Of a DNA stretch of 34,202 nucleotides, positions 26,320 through 34,202 are shown piece after piece (the stretch's first letter is position 1; every line of letters begins with the position of its first letter). The position numbers and the translations under genes are program-made. The stretch is from Candidatus Bathyarchaeota archaeon. GTDB taxonomy: Archaea > Thermoproteota > Bathyarchaeia > Bathyarchaeales > Bathycorpusculaceae. The stretch covers positions 1 to 34,202 of the forward strand of contig JAOAIV010000003.1 of NCBI GenBank assembly GCA_026414525.1, in the 5' to 3' direction. The notes under the pieces are model-generated. The model did not search any database and was not told the DNA's origin. It saw only the letters and a list, made by a program, of their open reading frames with translations.

Positions 26320-27759
26320 TTGGGTGTCCTATCAAGAGCTATCCGAAATATCTCGCGGCGCAAGATCCGCGCTTTATTAGTGATTATTGCCTTGGGTTTC
26401 TGCATGGCAATTATGGTTTCCATTCCAGCGGGCGTAACTGCGAATCAGGAATCTACACTGGCTTTAACTCAGAATCTTGGCAGTGTTATCACTCAGACAG
26501 AAGCAACGATCAACCAGACATTGACACAAATAGAGTGCACCTTAGCGCCGAGCTTTGAAGGTTTCGGTTTTGCGCCGCCCAGCTCTGGCAGTTCAGGCAA
26601 TATGGCTCAGCCTCCTATCGGCGGCAACTTCACGCCTTCTCGCCCGTTTGGCGGCGGCAACATCCCAGGCCAATTTGGCGGCGGCCAATTCGGCAGCAGA
26701 GGAACTACTCCAATGAATGAAAGCCTCTATTATGACATTAGCTCAATTGAGGGTGTTGTTGCTGTTGTGCCAACGTTAACGGTTTCGCAGGGAACTAATC
26801 AAACAATGGAAATGTTCGGGCGAAGTTTCACCCGTCTCGTCGTGGATTATGTAATTGAAGGTGTCCCATTAACTTCCGTTATCGATGAGTATCCCATTCT
26901 GCCAACGAATATCACTGCTGGAAGAAACTTGCAGGCAGGAGACAGCGGGGTTGTTCTCATAAGCGCTAATAACTCAGCGTTTTTCGGTGTTGGAGTTGGC
27001 GATACAATTGAGATTTTGGGGCAAACTTTTCTGGTTGTGGGCATTCACGGGTCAACAGGGGTTGAAGATCAGTTGACATTGTACATGAATCTATCCGATG
27101 CGCAATCGTTGACTGGTAACGTTGGATACATAACGGGTTTAACAGTGTTCGCTGAATCCAGCGCCGTTGTAAGTGACGTTGCCAGTGCTATAAGTGAATT
27201 GCACCCCGAGCTCACCGTAGTCACGGGTCAACAGCGCCTCCAGCAGCTTGAGGCTATGCGAAGAAATTACGAGACGGCTCTAGCTAATGCCGAGTCAACT
27301 CTTGCGCAAACCCAGGGTACTGCGGTTCAGGTGACAATCGTGGCGGTTGCAGCCGCAAGCTTGATCGTTCTGTTCGTGATGTTATACACTGTTCGCGAAA
27401 GAACCCGAGAGATTGGCACGCTCAAAGCTATAGGCTTCAGCGATTGGACTGTGATGAGCCAATTCATGCTCGAAGGTGTACTTTTAAGTCTGGTGGCAAG
27501 CGTGGTTGGCATCGCAGTAGCCAGTTTTGCTGCACCGACGCTCTCCGGGCTACTGCTTCCTACTGTAACACAACAAGTTAACATGGGTCGCGGCGTCACC
27601 GCGGCAACGGCGTCAACTGGAACGGCGTCTGTAACGTTGACTCCTGAATTGGTGCTGATGGCGCTTGGCGGCGCTGCTCTTCTAGGCGCGTTGGGTAGTT
27701 TATATCCAGCGTGGCGAGCAGCGAGAACAAGACCTGCGGAGGCCATGAGATATGAATGA
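26320..27759 (+). CDS. ABC transporter permease, FtsX/MacB/LolC-like
   Basis: LSRAIRNISRRKIRALLVIIALGFCMAIMVSIPAG; periplasmic-type insert; C-terminal VRERTREIGTLKAIGFSDWTVMSQFMLEGVLLSL...SLYPAWRAARTRPAEAMRYE. TTG start. Confidence 0.93.
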   Translation: MGVLSRAIRNISRRKIRALLVIIALGFCMAIMVSIPAGVTANQESTLALTQNLGSVITQTEATINQTLTQIECTLAPSFEGFGFAPPSSGSSGNMAQPPIGGNFTPSRPFGGGNIPGQFGGGQFGSRGTTPMNESLYYDISSIEGVVAVVPTLTVSQGTNQTMEMFGRSFTRLVVDYVIEGVPLTSVIDEYPILPTNITAGRNLQAGDSGVVLISANNSAFFGVGVGDTIEILGQTFLVVGIHGSTGVEDQLTLYMNLSDAQSLTGNVGYITGLTVFAESSAVVSDVASAISELHPELTVVTGQQRLQQLEAMRRNYETALANAESTLAQTQGTAVQVTIVAVAAASLIVLFVMLYTVRERTREIGTLKAIGFSDWTVMSQFMLEGVLLSLVASVVGIAVASFAAPTLSGLLLPTVTQQVNMGRGVTAATASTGTASVTLTPELVLMALGGAALLGALGSLYPAWRAARTRPAEAMRYE

Positions 27760-28561
27760 AGCGGTATTGAAACTTGAAAATTTATCCAAAACTTACACGC
27801 TCGGCAAACGCAACGTTCAAGCCCTTTCCAACGTGAATCTTCAAGTGAATAAAGGCGAGTTTGTTGCGATAATGGGGCCTTCTGGGTCAGGCAAGACGAC
27901 ACTGCTAAACATCCTGGGCTGTCTTGACAAGCCAACGGCAGGGCTGGTTCTGCTGGACGGCGTTGACGTTACAAGTTTGCCGGAAAAAGAGCTTTACAAA
28001 ATACGCGGTAGCAAGATTGGGTTTGTTTTCCAAACTTTCAATTTGCTGCCGTATTTGAATGCGCGGGAAAATGTGGAGTTGCCAATGGAAAGCCTGAAAG
28101 TGCCTAAAGACGAGAGAAAACGGCGGGCCGGTGAGCTTTTGGCGATGGTTGGTCTTTCTGGCAGAGAAGAGCACAGACCGCAGCGTCTTAGCGCTGGCGA
28201 GCAGCAGCGCGTAGCAATTGCAAGAGCGCTGGCGAACAATCCTGCTTTGATTCTCGCTGATGAGCCTACGGGAAATTTAGATGCCAAAAATAAGTATGAG
28301 ATTGTCAAGTTGCTTGCTAACCTCAACATTAATCAAGGAACAACCATTATAATGGTGACGCATGATAGTAATGTGGCTTCTCAAGCGGAGCGGTTACTCT
28401 TTTTGAACGATGGGAAAATAACACGGGAGAAACAAGGACTTCATTTAGTGAAAAAGAAGCTTATGTGTCCTTACTGCGGAGGCAAGATTCAAGCTGAAGA
28501 CACTATGTGTCCATCCTGTAGAAAAAAGCTGAAGTATCAAGGCGAGGAAGATGGCGACTGA
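27752..28561 (+). CDS. ABC transporter ATP-binding protein (LolD/MacB type) with C-terminal zinc ribbon
   Basis: Walker A GPSGSGKTT, LSAGEQQRVAIARAL, LADEPTGNLD; C-terminal CPYCGGKIQAEDTMCPSCRKKL. Confidence 0.94.
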   Translation: MNEAVLKLENLSKTYTLGKRNVQALSNVNLQVNKGEFVAIMGPSGSGKTTLLNILGCLDKPTAGLVLLDGVDVTSLPEKELYKIRGSKIGFVFQTFNLLPYLNARENVELPMESLKVPKDERKRRAGELLAMVGLSGREEHRPQRLSAGEQQRVAIARALANNPALILADEPTGNLDAKNKYEIVKLLANLNINQGTTIIMVTHDSNVASQAERLLFLNDGKITREKQGLHLVKKKLMCPYCGGKIQAEDTMCPSCRKKLKYQGEEDGD

Positions 28562-29771
28562 GCAGAAGCTTAAAACAAATGGGTTTTCCAAGTTTCTTGT
28601 GGTCGTCATAATAAGTTGCCTTTTAGCGGGCGGTTTACTTGGAAGCGCATTAAGCACTATATTCTTAGCGCAGCACATAAGTGATCTCCAGAATCAAGTT
28701 TCTGCGCTTCGAAGTCAGCTTGCCACTTCTCAATCCAGTACGATAAATGGTGACATCACCTTCGTGATAGGAGAGAATGCGTCACTTTCACATCTATACC
28801 ATGCAGTCAAGGATTCAATTGTCGTAATCCGTGGATTGCTGCTGCAATACGACATTTTTCGCCGCGCATATTATTCGCAAGTTCAAGGTTCTGGGTTTAT
28901 CTACAACTATTCAGGGCAAAACATTGTCATCACAAACTACCACGTAGTTCAAGACGCAGTTAACATAACTATAACCTTTATAAACGGTAACAGTTATGGC
29001 GCCACAGTTATCGGGGCTGATCCTTATGCTGACCTCGCCGTGCTTAGGACAAGCGCGCCAGAAAGTGAGTGCAAACCTCTGGAGATAATTAGCTCCGCAT
29101 CATTAAATGTGGGTGACCCGGTTATAGCGGTCGGTAGCCCCTACGGCTTGGCTGGCTCAATGACTGCCGGAATAGTCAGCGCGTTGGGCAGAACGATAAC
29201 CGAGGAAATGTCTGGCGGCTATCCAATAGCAAACGTAATACAGATGACCGCGCCCATAAACCCCGGTAATTCCGGAGGGCCGCTTTTGAATTATCAGGGC
29301 CAAGTAGTCGGCATAACCACCGCCATTTTAAGCGACTCGGAAGGGTTAGGCTTCGCTATTCCCTCAAGCACAGTGCTCCGTGAACTTGATTCCTTGGTTA
29401 AGAATGGTTACTATAATAATCATCCATGGATCGGTGCTTCAGGAACTGATATGACATATGAAATAGCCAAAGCAATGGGTGTTAACATCACGTACGGCTG
29501 GCTGATTGCTCAAGTTACAGCTGACGGCCCAGCTGCAAGGGCTGGATTACGTGGTGGATCCCGCATAGCTTCAATTGCTGGGGAGTCGGTGACTGTTGGC
29601 GGTGACATAATAATCGCCATAAATGGAACACGGATTAGAGGCATAGATGATCTCTCAACTTTCCTTGAGGAGTACACTTTACCTGGTGAAACCATCGCTG
29701 TGACAGTTATACGTGACAATAATACTTTGACTTTGGAGCTTAAGTTAGCAGCTCGGCCACAAGTAATGTGA
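28551..29771 (+). CDS. HtrA/DegP-like S1C serine protease with C-terminal PDZ domain
   Basis: TNYHVVQDAVN, YADLAVLRTS, NPGNSGGPLLNYQGQVVG, then PDZ-like AQVTADGPAARAGLRGG...GGDIIIAINGTRIRGIDDL. Start overlaps the ABC ATPase end. Confidence 0.94.
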   Translation: MATEQKLKTNGFSKFLVVVIISCLLAGGLLGSALSTIFLAQHISDLQNQVSALRSQLATSQSSTINGDITFVIGENASLSHLYHAVKDSIVVIRGLLLQYDIFRRAYYSQVQGSGFIYNYSGQNIVITNYHVVQDAVNITITFINGNSYGATVIGADPYADLAVLRTSAPESECKPLEIISSASLNVGDPVIAVGSPYGLAGSMTAGIVSALGRTITEEMSGGYPIANVIQMTAPINPGNSGGPLLNYQGQVVGITTAILSDSEGLGFAIPSSTVLRELDSLVKNGYYNNHPWIGASGTDMTYEIAKAMGVNITYGWLIAQVTADGPAARAGLRGGSRIASIAGESVTVGGDIIIAINGTRIRGIDDLSTFLEEYTLPGETIAVTVIRDNNTLTLELKLAARPQVM

Positions 29772-29939
29772 TTTCCATAGTTTAATGCTTTTTTTGTTCT
29801 ACTTAGGATATCCTGAAGATTGAACTTTGGAAAGTTGACTATTTGGGTGTAAATCTGAAGTAATTCTGAAAAACCCATTTAACTACACCTGCAAGTTTAA
29901 AGCAAACACGTAAACAACGCCTTAAACGGTAGGGTTAAC

Positions 29940-30368
29940 ATGGTCAATGTCTGCCCTTGTGGAAAATTTGTAGATGACACCGAAAAAAGCTCTGCTGTCA
30001 TCGATGAATTTGGCGTTTTATGGCATGGCTCTTGTTTCGTTTTGAAAGAGCGTGTAAAAGCTAATCCGAAAATTCCTCGGATTATTGTTAAAGGAAAAGA
30101 AGAAAGGCATTTAGCTAGTTGTGTTGTTGAAGCGAATGACTCGTGTACCGTCTGGGCTTATGGTTGCTGGGTTGAAGCTAACGGCAATAGTTGCATCATT
30201 GATTTAGGCAATAACATTATTTTCGCCTATCAAAATGCCCGAATCCGAGGTTTAACTCCAACTTCCGTGCTTTTCGTTAAAGATACTCTATATGTTAACC
30301 ATGAAGTGCCGGTTCGAAAAATTAAAAAATCTTGCCAAACGCTTGAAATTGGAAAAATAGAAAGATGA
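29940..30368 (+). CDS. Hypothetical cysteine-rich protein
   Basis: 142-aa ORF with CPCGKFVDDTEKSSAVIDEFGVLWHGSCF; no recognised family. Confidence 0.55.
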   Translation: MVNVCPCGKFVDDTEKSSAVIDEFGVLWHGSCFVLKERVKANPKIPRIIVKGKEERHLASCVVEANDSCTVWAYGCWVEANGNSCIIDLGNNIIFAYQNARIRGLTPTSVLFVKDTLYVNHEVPVRKIKKSCQTLEIGKIER

Positions 30369-30537
30369 ACCGCCTGTTTCCAGCGCTGATCTGCCTTAAT
30401 AATCAAGGCTATTTATGCGCTGTAGCATATTTGAACACTAATTCAAATGTTGCTTGAACCGCTTTACTCAGAGCTTTTTAGACCAAAACAGATAAAAGTC
30501 GCTTAGCTTTCCATCAAAGCGTTTGAAAGGTGAGCAT

Positions 30538-30732
30538 ATGCCCGCTGAAATCTTTGATGTAGAAAAATTTGTGGCAATGAGCGCGAAGGCAAAATATTGT
30601 GCCGTTAAACGGCTTAAGGATGCTGTAAAACTTAAGCTCCGCACGCCAAGTAGGCTTTACACTTTGAAAGTGGAGCCTTTAAAGGCAGAAGAAATAATTA
30701 AGAAGCTCAAATGCGAGATCAAAGAGCTCTAA
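30538..30732 (+). CDS. rpl38e: Ribosomal protein eL38 (L38e)-like
   Basis: MPAEIFDVEKFVAMSAKAKYCAVKRLKDAVKLKLRTPSRLYTLKVEPLKAEEIIKKLKCEIKEL matches the L38e pattern (I.di..Fl..ar.kdak.vkikk.kd.vKfKvR.srYLYTLvv.d.eKAekl). Start at the ATG at 30538. Confidence 0.8.
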   Translation: MPAEIFDVEKFVAMSAKAKYCAVKRLKDAVKLKLRTPSRLYTLKVEPLKAEEIIKKLKCEIKEL

Positions 30733-30841
30733 AAGGCTTTTCACATAACTCTACAGCGTTTGCTAGTAAATTTGCCTTACCAAGTAGACTTTACCCTCTG
30801 GAAGTCTTCAAAACAGGAAAATTGTGGTGTAAAATAAAAGT

Positions 30842-31909
30842 TTACTCGATGGTTTTCGGTTTTTTTGGTCTTAGCGAACGGACTGTTGCACCTGCACGCC
30901 ACATTTCCGAATTGCCCATGGCAGCTAATTCTTCAGCAAGCTTCTGTTTGTAGTCTGGTGCTTGGCTTTTTTCAAGGACAATCCGTGTTTCTTCACCTGA
31001 GGCCACCAACTCGTAAAGCGCCTCAAACAATGGCTCAGTGCATGCACGGAACCGCTCCTTCCATCGTAACGCGCCGATGCGTGCAGTTTCACTACAGTTA
31101 GCATACATCCAATCCATTCCGTTTTCGTCAACCAAACGTATAAGACTCTGCGTAAGCTCCTCCACAGTTTCGTTGAAGGCTTCACTGGGGCTATGTCCAT
31201 GTCTTCTCAAAGTATAGTATTGCGCTTCCATTATTCCAGCTAAGGCGCCCATCAAAACTCCACGTTCACCTGTCAAGTCGCTGTAAACTTCTTTTTCGAA
31301 CGTTGTGGGAAAAAGGTAGCCTGAACCGATGGCTATTCCGATGGCTTTAGCGCGGTCTTCTGCCCTGCCAGTATAATCTTGGTAAACAGCGTAGCTACTG
31401 TTTATGCCGCTACCATCTAGGAAATTGCGTCTAACAGAGGTTCCTGAACCTTTCGGCGCAACCAAGATGACGTCAATGTTCTTTGGCGGAATGACTCCTG
31501 TTTGCTCTTTGTAGACTATTGAAAAGCCATGAGAAAAGTAAAGGGCATCGCCTTCCTTCAGCGTCTTTTTGATGGCAGGCCACATTTCTCGTTGTCCAGC
31601 GTCGGTGAGCAGATACATTTTGATGCTGCCGTGTTTCGCTGCTTCTTCCATGGGGAACAAGTTTTTCCCCGGTACCCAGCCATCTTGCACCGCCAAATCA
31701 TAGTAGGCTTTGTGTACGCCAGTGCTTTCCTGCCCAATAATTACATTTATGCCATTATCGCGCATGTTTAATGATTGCGCGCGCCCTTGAATTCCATAAC
31801 CAAGCGAAACGACAATTTCATCTTTCAATATTTTGCGGGCTTTTTCAAGCGGAAACTCTTGCCTTGTAACAACGTATTCTTTTATGCCACCAAAGTCTAA
31901 TTCCACCAT
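30842..31909 (-). CDS. ilvC: Ketol-acid reductoisomerase
   Basis: VSLGYGIQGRAQSLNMRDNG, LYFSHGFSIVYKEQTGVIPPKNIDVILVAPKGSGTSVR, GINSSYAVYQD, FEKEVYSDLTGERGVLMG, HSPSEAFNETVEELTQSL. Confidence 0.95.
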   Translation of the reverse strand: MVELDFGGIKEYVVTRQEFPLEKARKILKDEIVVSLGYGIQGRAQSLNMRDNGINVIIGQESTGVHKAYYDLAVQDGWVPGKNLFPMEEAAKHGSIKMYLLTDAGQREMWPAIKKTLKEGDALYFSHGFSIVYKEQTGVIPPKNIDVILVAPKGSGTSVRRNFLDGSGINSSYAVYQDYTGRAEDRAKAIGIAIGSGYLFPTTFEKEVYSDLTGERGVLMGALAGIMEAQYYTLRRHGHSPSEAFNETVEELTQSLIRLVDENGMDWMYANCSETARIGALRWKERFRACTEPLFEALYELVASGEETRIVLEKSQAPDYKQKLAEELAAMGNSEMWRAGATVRSLRPKKPKTIE

Positions 31910-32090
31910 AGCTGATTCCTCAATTCAGTGGTATGAGACGCACATGAGGTAATTAAGAATTACTTTTTACACGCACGCTCAACAGTTAAGCGGTAGCAGT
32001 TTTTAATTCGCGAAGGCTGAATGGGCCAGCTGTTTACAACTTATGCTAGTTCAGCAAGTATGATATTAACTTGGCTTCTCTGGCTGGAGC

Positions 32091-32489
32091 CTACTTTGCG
32101 ATGATTGTATAAACAAACTTGTTACCTTTATCGGTCTGAAAAGCTATTTGGTACGTTCTGTCTGGAACAGAGGGTATGGCTACTCGCAGAATAGCTGAAC
32201 CTCCACTCCTTATTTGGCTTGAGCCAAGGATATAGATCACTGTTGCCGGTTTAGAGTTTACTTTCACGCTTCTCAGAACCGCAGTTTGGGTGCCATTATT
32301 GTATAATCGAACATCAATGTAAGCACGGTTTGGGCCCAGTCTGTGGGCTACAATTTGTACTTTGTTGTTCTGGTTGGTTGTTGGCAAGCCATTTATCCAA
32401 GCCATGGTAGCTAAAGAAATCGCAATTGCTATGCATAACAAAGTTTGTGCAAGCGACAGCGCGTTTTTCTTTATGCTTGGTTGAGGCAT
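32091..32489 (-). CDS. Secreted/pilin-like protein of unknown function
   Basis: Lys-rich N-terminus followed by a hydrophobic helix (KKNALSLAQTLLCIAIAISLATMAWINGL), then a beta-rich domain. Confidence 0.5.
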   Translation of the reverse strand: MPQPSIKKNALSLAQTLLCIAIAISLATMAWINGLPTTNQNNKVQIVAHRLGPNRAYIDVRLYNNGTQTAVLRSVKVNSKPATVIYILGSSQIRSGGSAILRVAIPSVPDRTYQIAFQTDKGNKFVYTIIAK

Positions 32490-32629
32490 GTTGCACGTTT
32501 AGGCGGAAAATAATGGATATCGTTTATGAATTCAAAATCCGAATTAGCTTTCAAGCTTTGTTTTATTGCAGCTTATTGCTACAGAACATTTAAGTTTTAT
32601 TAGCGCCGTAATAATTTTACCTTCAAAGC

Positions 32630-32708
32630 GGGGTAGTCGTCTAGCTTGGTTTAGGATACCAGCCTGGGGCGTTGGCGATCCTGGGTTCAAATCCCAGCTA
32701 CCCCACCA
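32630..32708 (+). tRNA. tRNA-Pro (anticodon GGG), CCA encoded
   Basis: Acceptor GGGGTAG/CTACCCC, anticodon stem CCAGC/GTTGG with loop CTGGGGC, T-arm CTGGG-TTCAAAT-CCCAG, 3' ACCA. No intron seen. Confidence 0.92.
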
Positions 32709-32935
32709 CAATCAATTTCATTTGTATGTGTTTTGTGTTTCAGTGTTTGGCTAGGCTTGTTTGCTTTTTAACAATTTTTCTTGTAAAATATTTTGGGTTT
32801 TTTGTCGGGTGGTTTTGCGATATTAGCTGTTTTTGGGACGTTTGTGAAGTTTAATGTGGTGTTTTATGTAAATATATGCGCAAATGTTTGATTTTATATT
32901 AGAAATGTTTATATAACTTTAGTTTAAATGAACAA

Positions 32936-33442
32936 ATGTTTAAAAAGATTCGCGTGAACCTTCGGGAAGTGATCAAAGTGCAAGGTAACTCTAGCGAAAA
33001 TTTGCATTCAGTTGATTTCCAACTTATCAACTTACTTCAAGAAGATTGCCGCCTAAGCTTCAATAAAATAGCCCGTAAACTCGGAATATCTGTAGGCACA
33101 GCTTTTAATCACGTCAAAAAACTAGAGAAAAAAGGTATTGTAAAAGGCTATACAGTACTTGTTGACTCTGCTAAACTTGGTTACACTTTAACTGTGTTAA
33201 TACTAATTCAAGCCGAAGGCGGCCAGCTTTCTGCTATTGAGCAGGAAATTGCTAAAACAGCCGACGCCTTGGCTGTGTACGATATTACCGGAGATTATGA
33301 CATTGCTGTAATCGCCCGTTTCAAAGATCGTGCTAGTTTGAATGCTTACGTAAAGAATTTGTTAGCCCATCCCCACATTAAACGGACAGTTACAAATGTT
33401 GCTCTCAATGTAGTCAAAGAAGATATGAGAGTTAAATTGTAG
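32936..33442 (+). CDS. Lrp/AsnC family transcriptional regulator
   Basis: HTH: DFQLINLLQEDCRLSFNKIARKLGISVGTAFNHVKKLEKKGIVKGYTVLVDSAKLGY; RAM-like ALAVYDITGDYDIAVIARF. Confidence 0.93.
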   Translation: MFKKIRVNLREVIKVQGNSSENLHSVDFQLINLLQEDCRLSFNKIARKLGISVGTAFNHVKKLEKKGIVKGYTVLVDSAKLGYTLTVLILIQAEGGQLSAIEQEIAKTADALAVYDITGDYDIAVIARFKDRASLNAYVKNLLAHPHIKRTVTNVALNVVKEDMRVKL

Positions 33443-33461
33443 TTAAGTATGAGGTGAAAAT

Positions 33462-34001
33462 ATGAACCCAACAAGAATAACGGTTGCTTTCGACGCTCCA
33501 ACTGCTGCTTTGCTTGAAAAGATCAGCAAAGAAGCTGATATATCCCAAAGTGAAGTGATGCGGCGGGCTCTGCGGTTTTACAGCGAAAACAAGGCATTAC
33601 TGGATCCAGTTATAAAAAAGAAAGTTTATGCTTACATGGATCTACTACTAAGTGGGGAACATGTTATTTTGGATGTGGATCATTGGTTGCTCTTTTTGAA
33701 TGTGATTGAGTCCTTGCCTGATCCGGAAAAATTTTGGACTGCGCATAGAAATATTGCGCAATCTCATAAAGACCAATTGAAAAGTAAGGTGCATACCGCT
33801 GAAGAAGTTTTAGCTCGGCTAGAAGCATGTAACTTTTTCAGAATAATAAAAAACTCTGAAAAAGATTTTACTTTGATTTTGGGGTCGGAGCAGCCGAAAA
33901 AGTTTGTCAAAATTCTTATCGAAGAGTTCTTTGCCGCAATTGGCGTGCGTGCTGATATTAGAGAGAACCTTTCAAAGCTAAACATTTACATAAAGCCGTA
34001 A
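33462..34001 (+). CDS. Ribbon-helix-helix (CopG-like) protein with a ~130-aa C-terminal domain
   Basis: N-terminal RITVAFDAPTAALLEKISKEADISQSEVMRRALRFYSEN. Confidence 0.8.
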   Translation: MNPTRITVAFDAPTAALLEKISKEADISQSEVMRRALRFYSENKALLDPVIKKKVYAYMDLLLSGEHVILDVDHWLLFLNVIESLPDPEKFWTAHRNIAQSHKDQLKSKVHTAEEVLARLEACNFFRIIKNSEKDFTLILGSEQPKKFVKILIEEFFAAIGVRADIRENLSKLNIYIKP

Positions 34002-34183
34002 ATAATGGACATACGCTCAAGTTTACATTGATTTTATATATGATTTTTTATTTTTTCATAAAAATTATGAACAAATCATAAATAGCTTTATATGGCGTGT
34101 CTGTGCATTCCACAATAAAAAAATAAAATTGGGAAACATAATGAAAATGACTTCAAAAGTTCGCAAAACAGCTGAAGTAGTAT

Positions 34184-34202
34184 CTGTCTCTTATACACAT
34201 CT
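34184..34202 (+). other. Nextera/Tn5 transposase mosaic-end adapter (sequencing artefact)
   Basis: The terminal 19 nt are exactly CTGTCTCTTATACACATCT. Confidence 0.97.

Noticed and set aside
27327-27935. 202-aa minus-strand ORF (and other antisense ORFs such as 11265..11702, 21585..21986 and 28445..28678)
   Set aside because: Antisense to well-supported genes with codon-biased frames; no recognisable domains.
32566-32754. 62-aa ORF over the tRNA
   Set aside because: Overlaps tRNA-Pro(GGG) completely; spurious.
32630-33442. tRNA-associated integrated element (tRNA followed by regulators)
   Set aside because: No integrase, no attL/attR-like repeat of the tRNA 3' end seen in the window, and flanking genes look chromosomal.
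1-34202. CRISPR arrays, IS elements, rRNA genes
   Set aside because: No regularly spaced direct repeats, transposase ORFs or rRNA-like sequence seen on reading the window.

Overview
This is a 34.2 kb archaeal contig, most likely TACK/Bathyarchaeia-like (lineage inferred from gene content only). It is mostly housekeeping genes: fen1, pcm, a pcna-priL-priS-GINS replication cluster leading into rpl44e-rps27e-aIF2alpha-nop10-PAC2, and an aIF2gamma/PIN/rpo7/spt4/DUF359/S24e/S27ae region. Other genes include a tungsten AOR-ferredoxin pair, a MoaD-like protein, two HtrA proteases flanking an FtsX/LolD-type ABC exporter, an L38e-like ribosomal protein, ilvC, tRNA-Pro(GGG), and Lrp and ribbon-helix-helix regulators. 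The strongest unusual signal is in the pcm gene on the minus strand. It is split by a 31-nt insertion that folds into a bulge-helix-bulge (BHB) motif: a 4-bp central helix CGCC/GGCG, two 3-nt ACA bulges and a 6-bp inner helix. Precise excision restores the conserved ...GQTVSAPH|MVAIM... reading frame, so this is a candidate archaeal pre-mRNA intron spliced by tRNA endonuclease. The second signal is a 49-bp element (45/49 identical by eye) upstream of, and co-oriented with, both the rpl44e-rps27e-aIF2alpha operon and the aIF2gamma gene. This suggests a shared promoter or regulatory site coordinating aIF2 subunits. Both contig ends look artefactual: a Nextera/Tn5 mosaic-end adapter at 34184-34202, and a probable GC-rich chimeric tip in the first ~65-85 nt.
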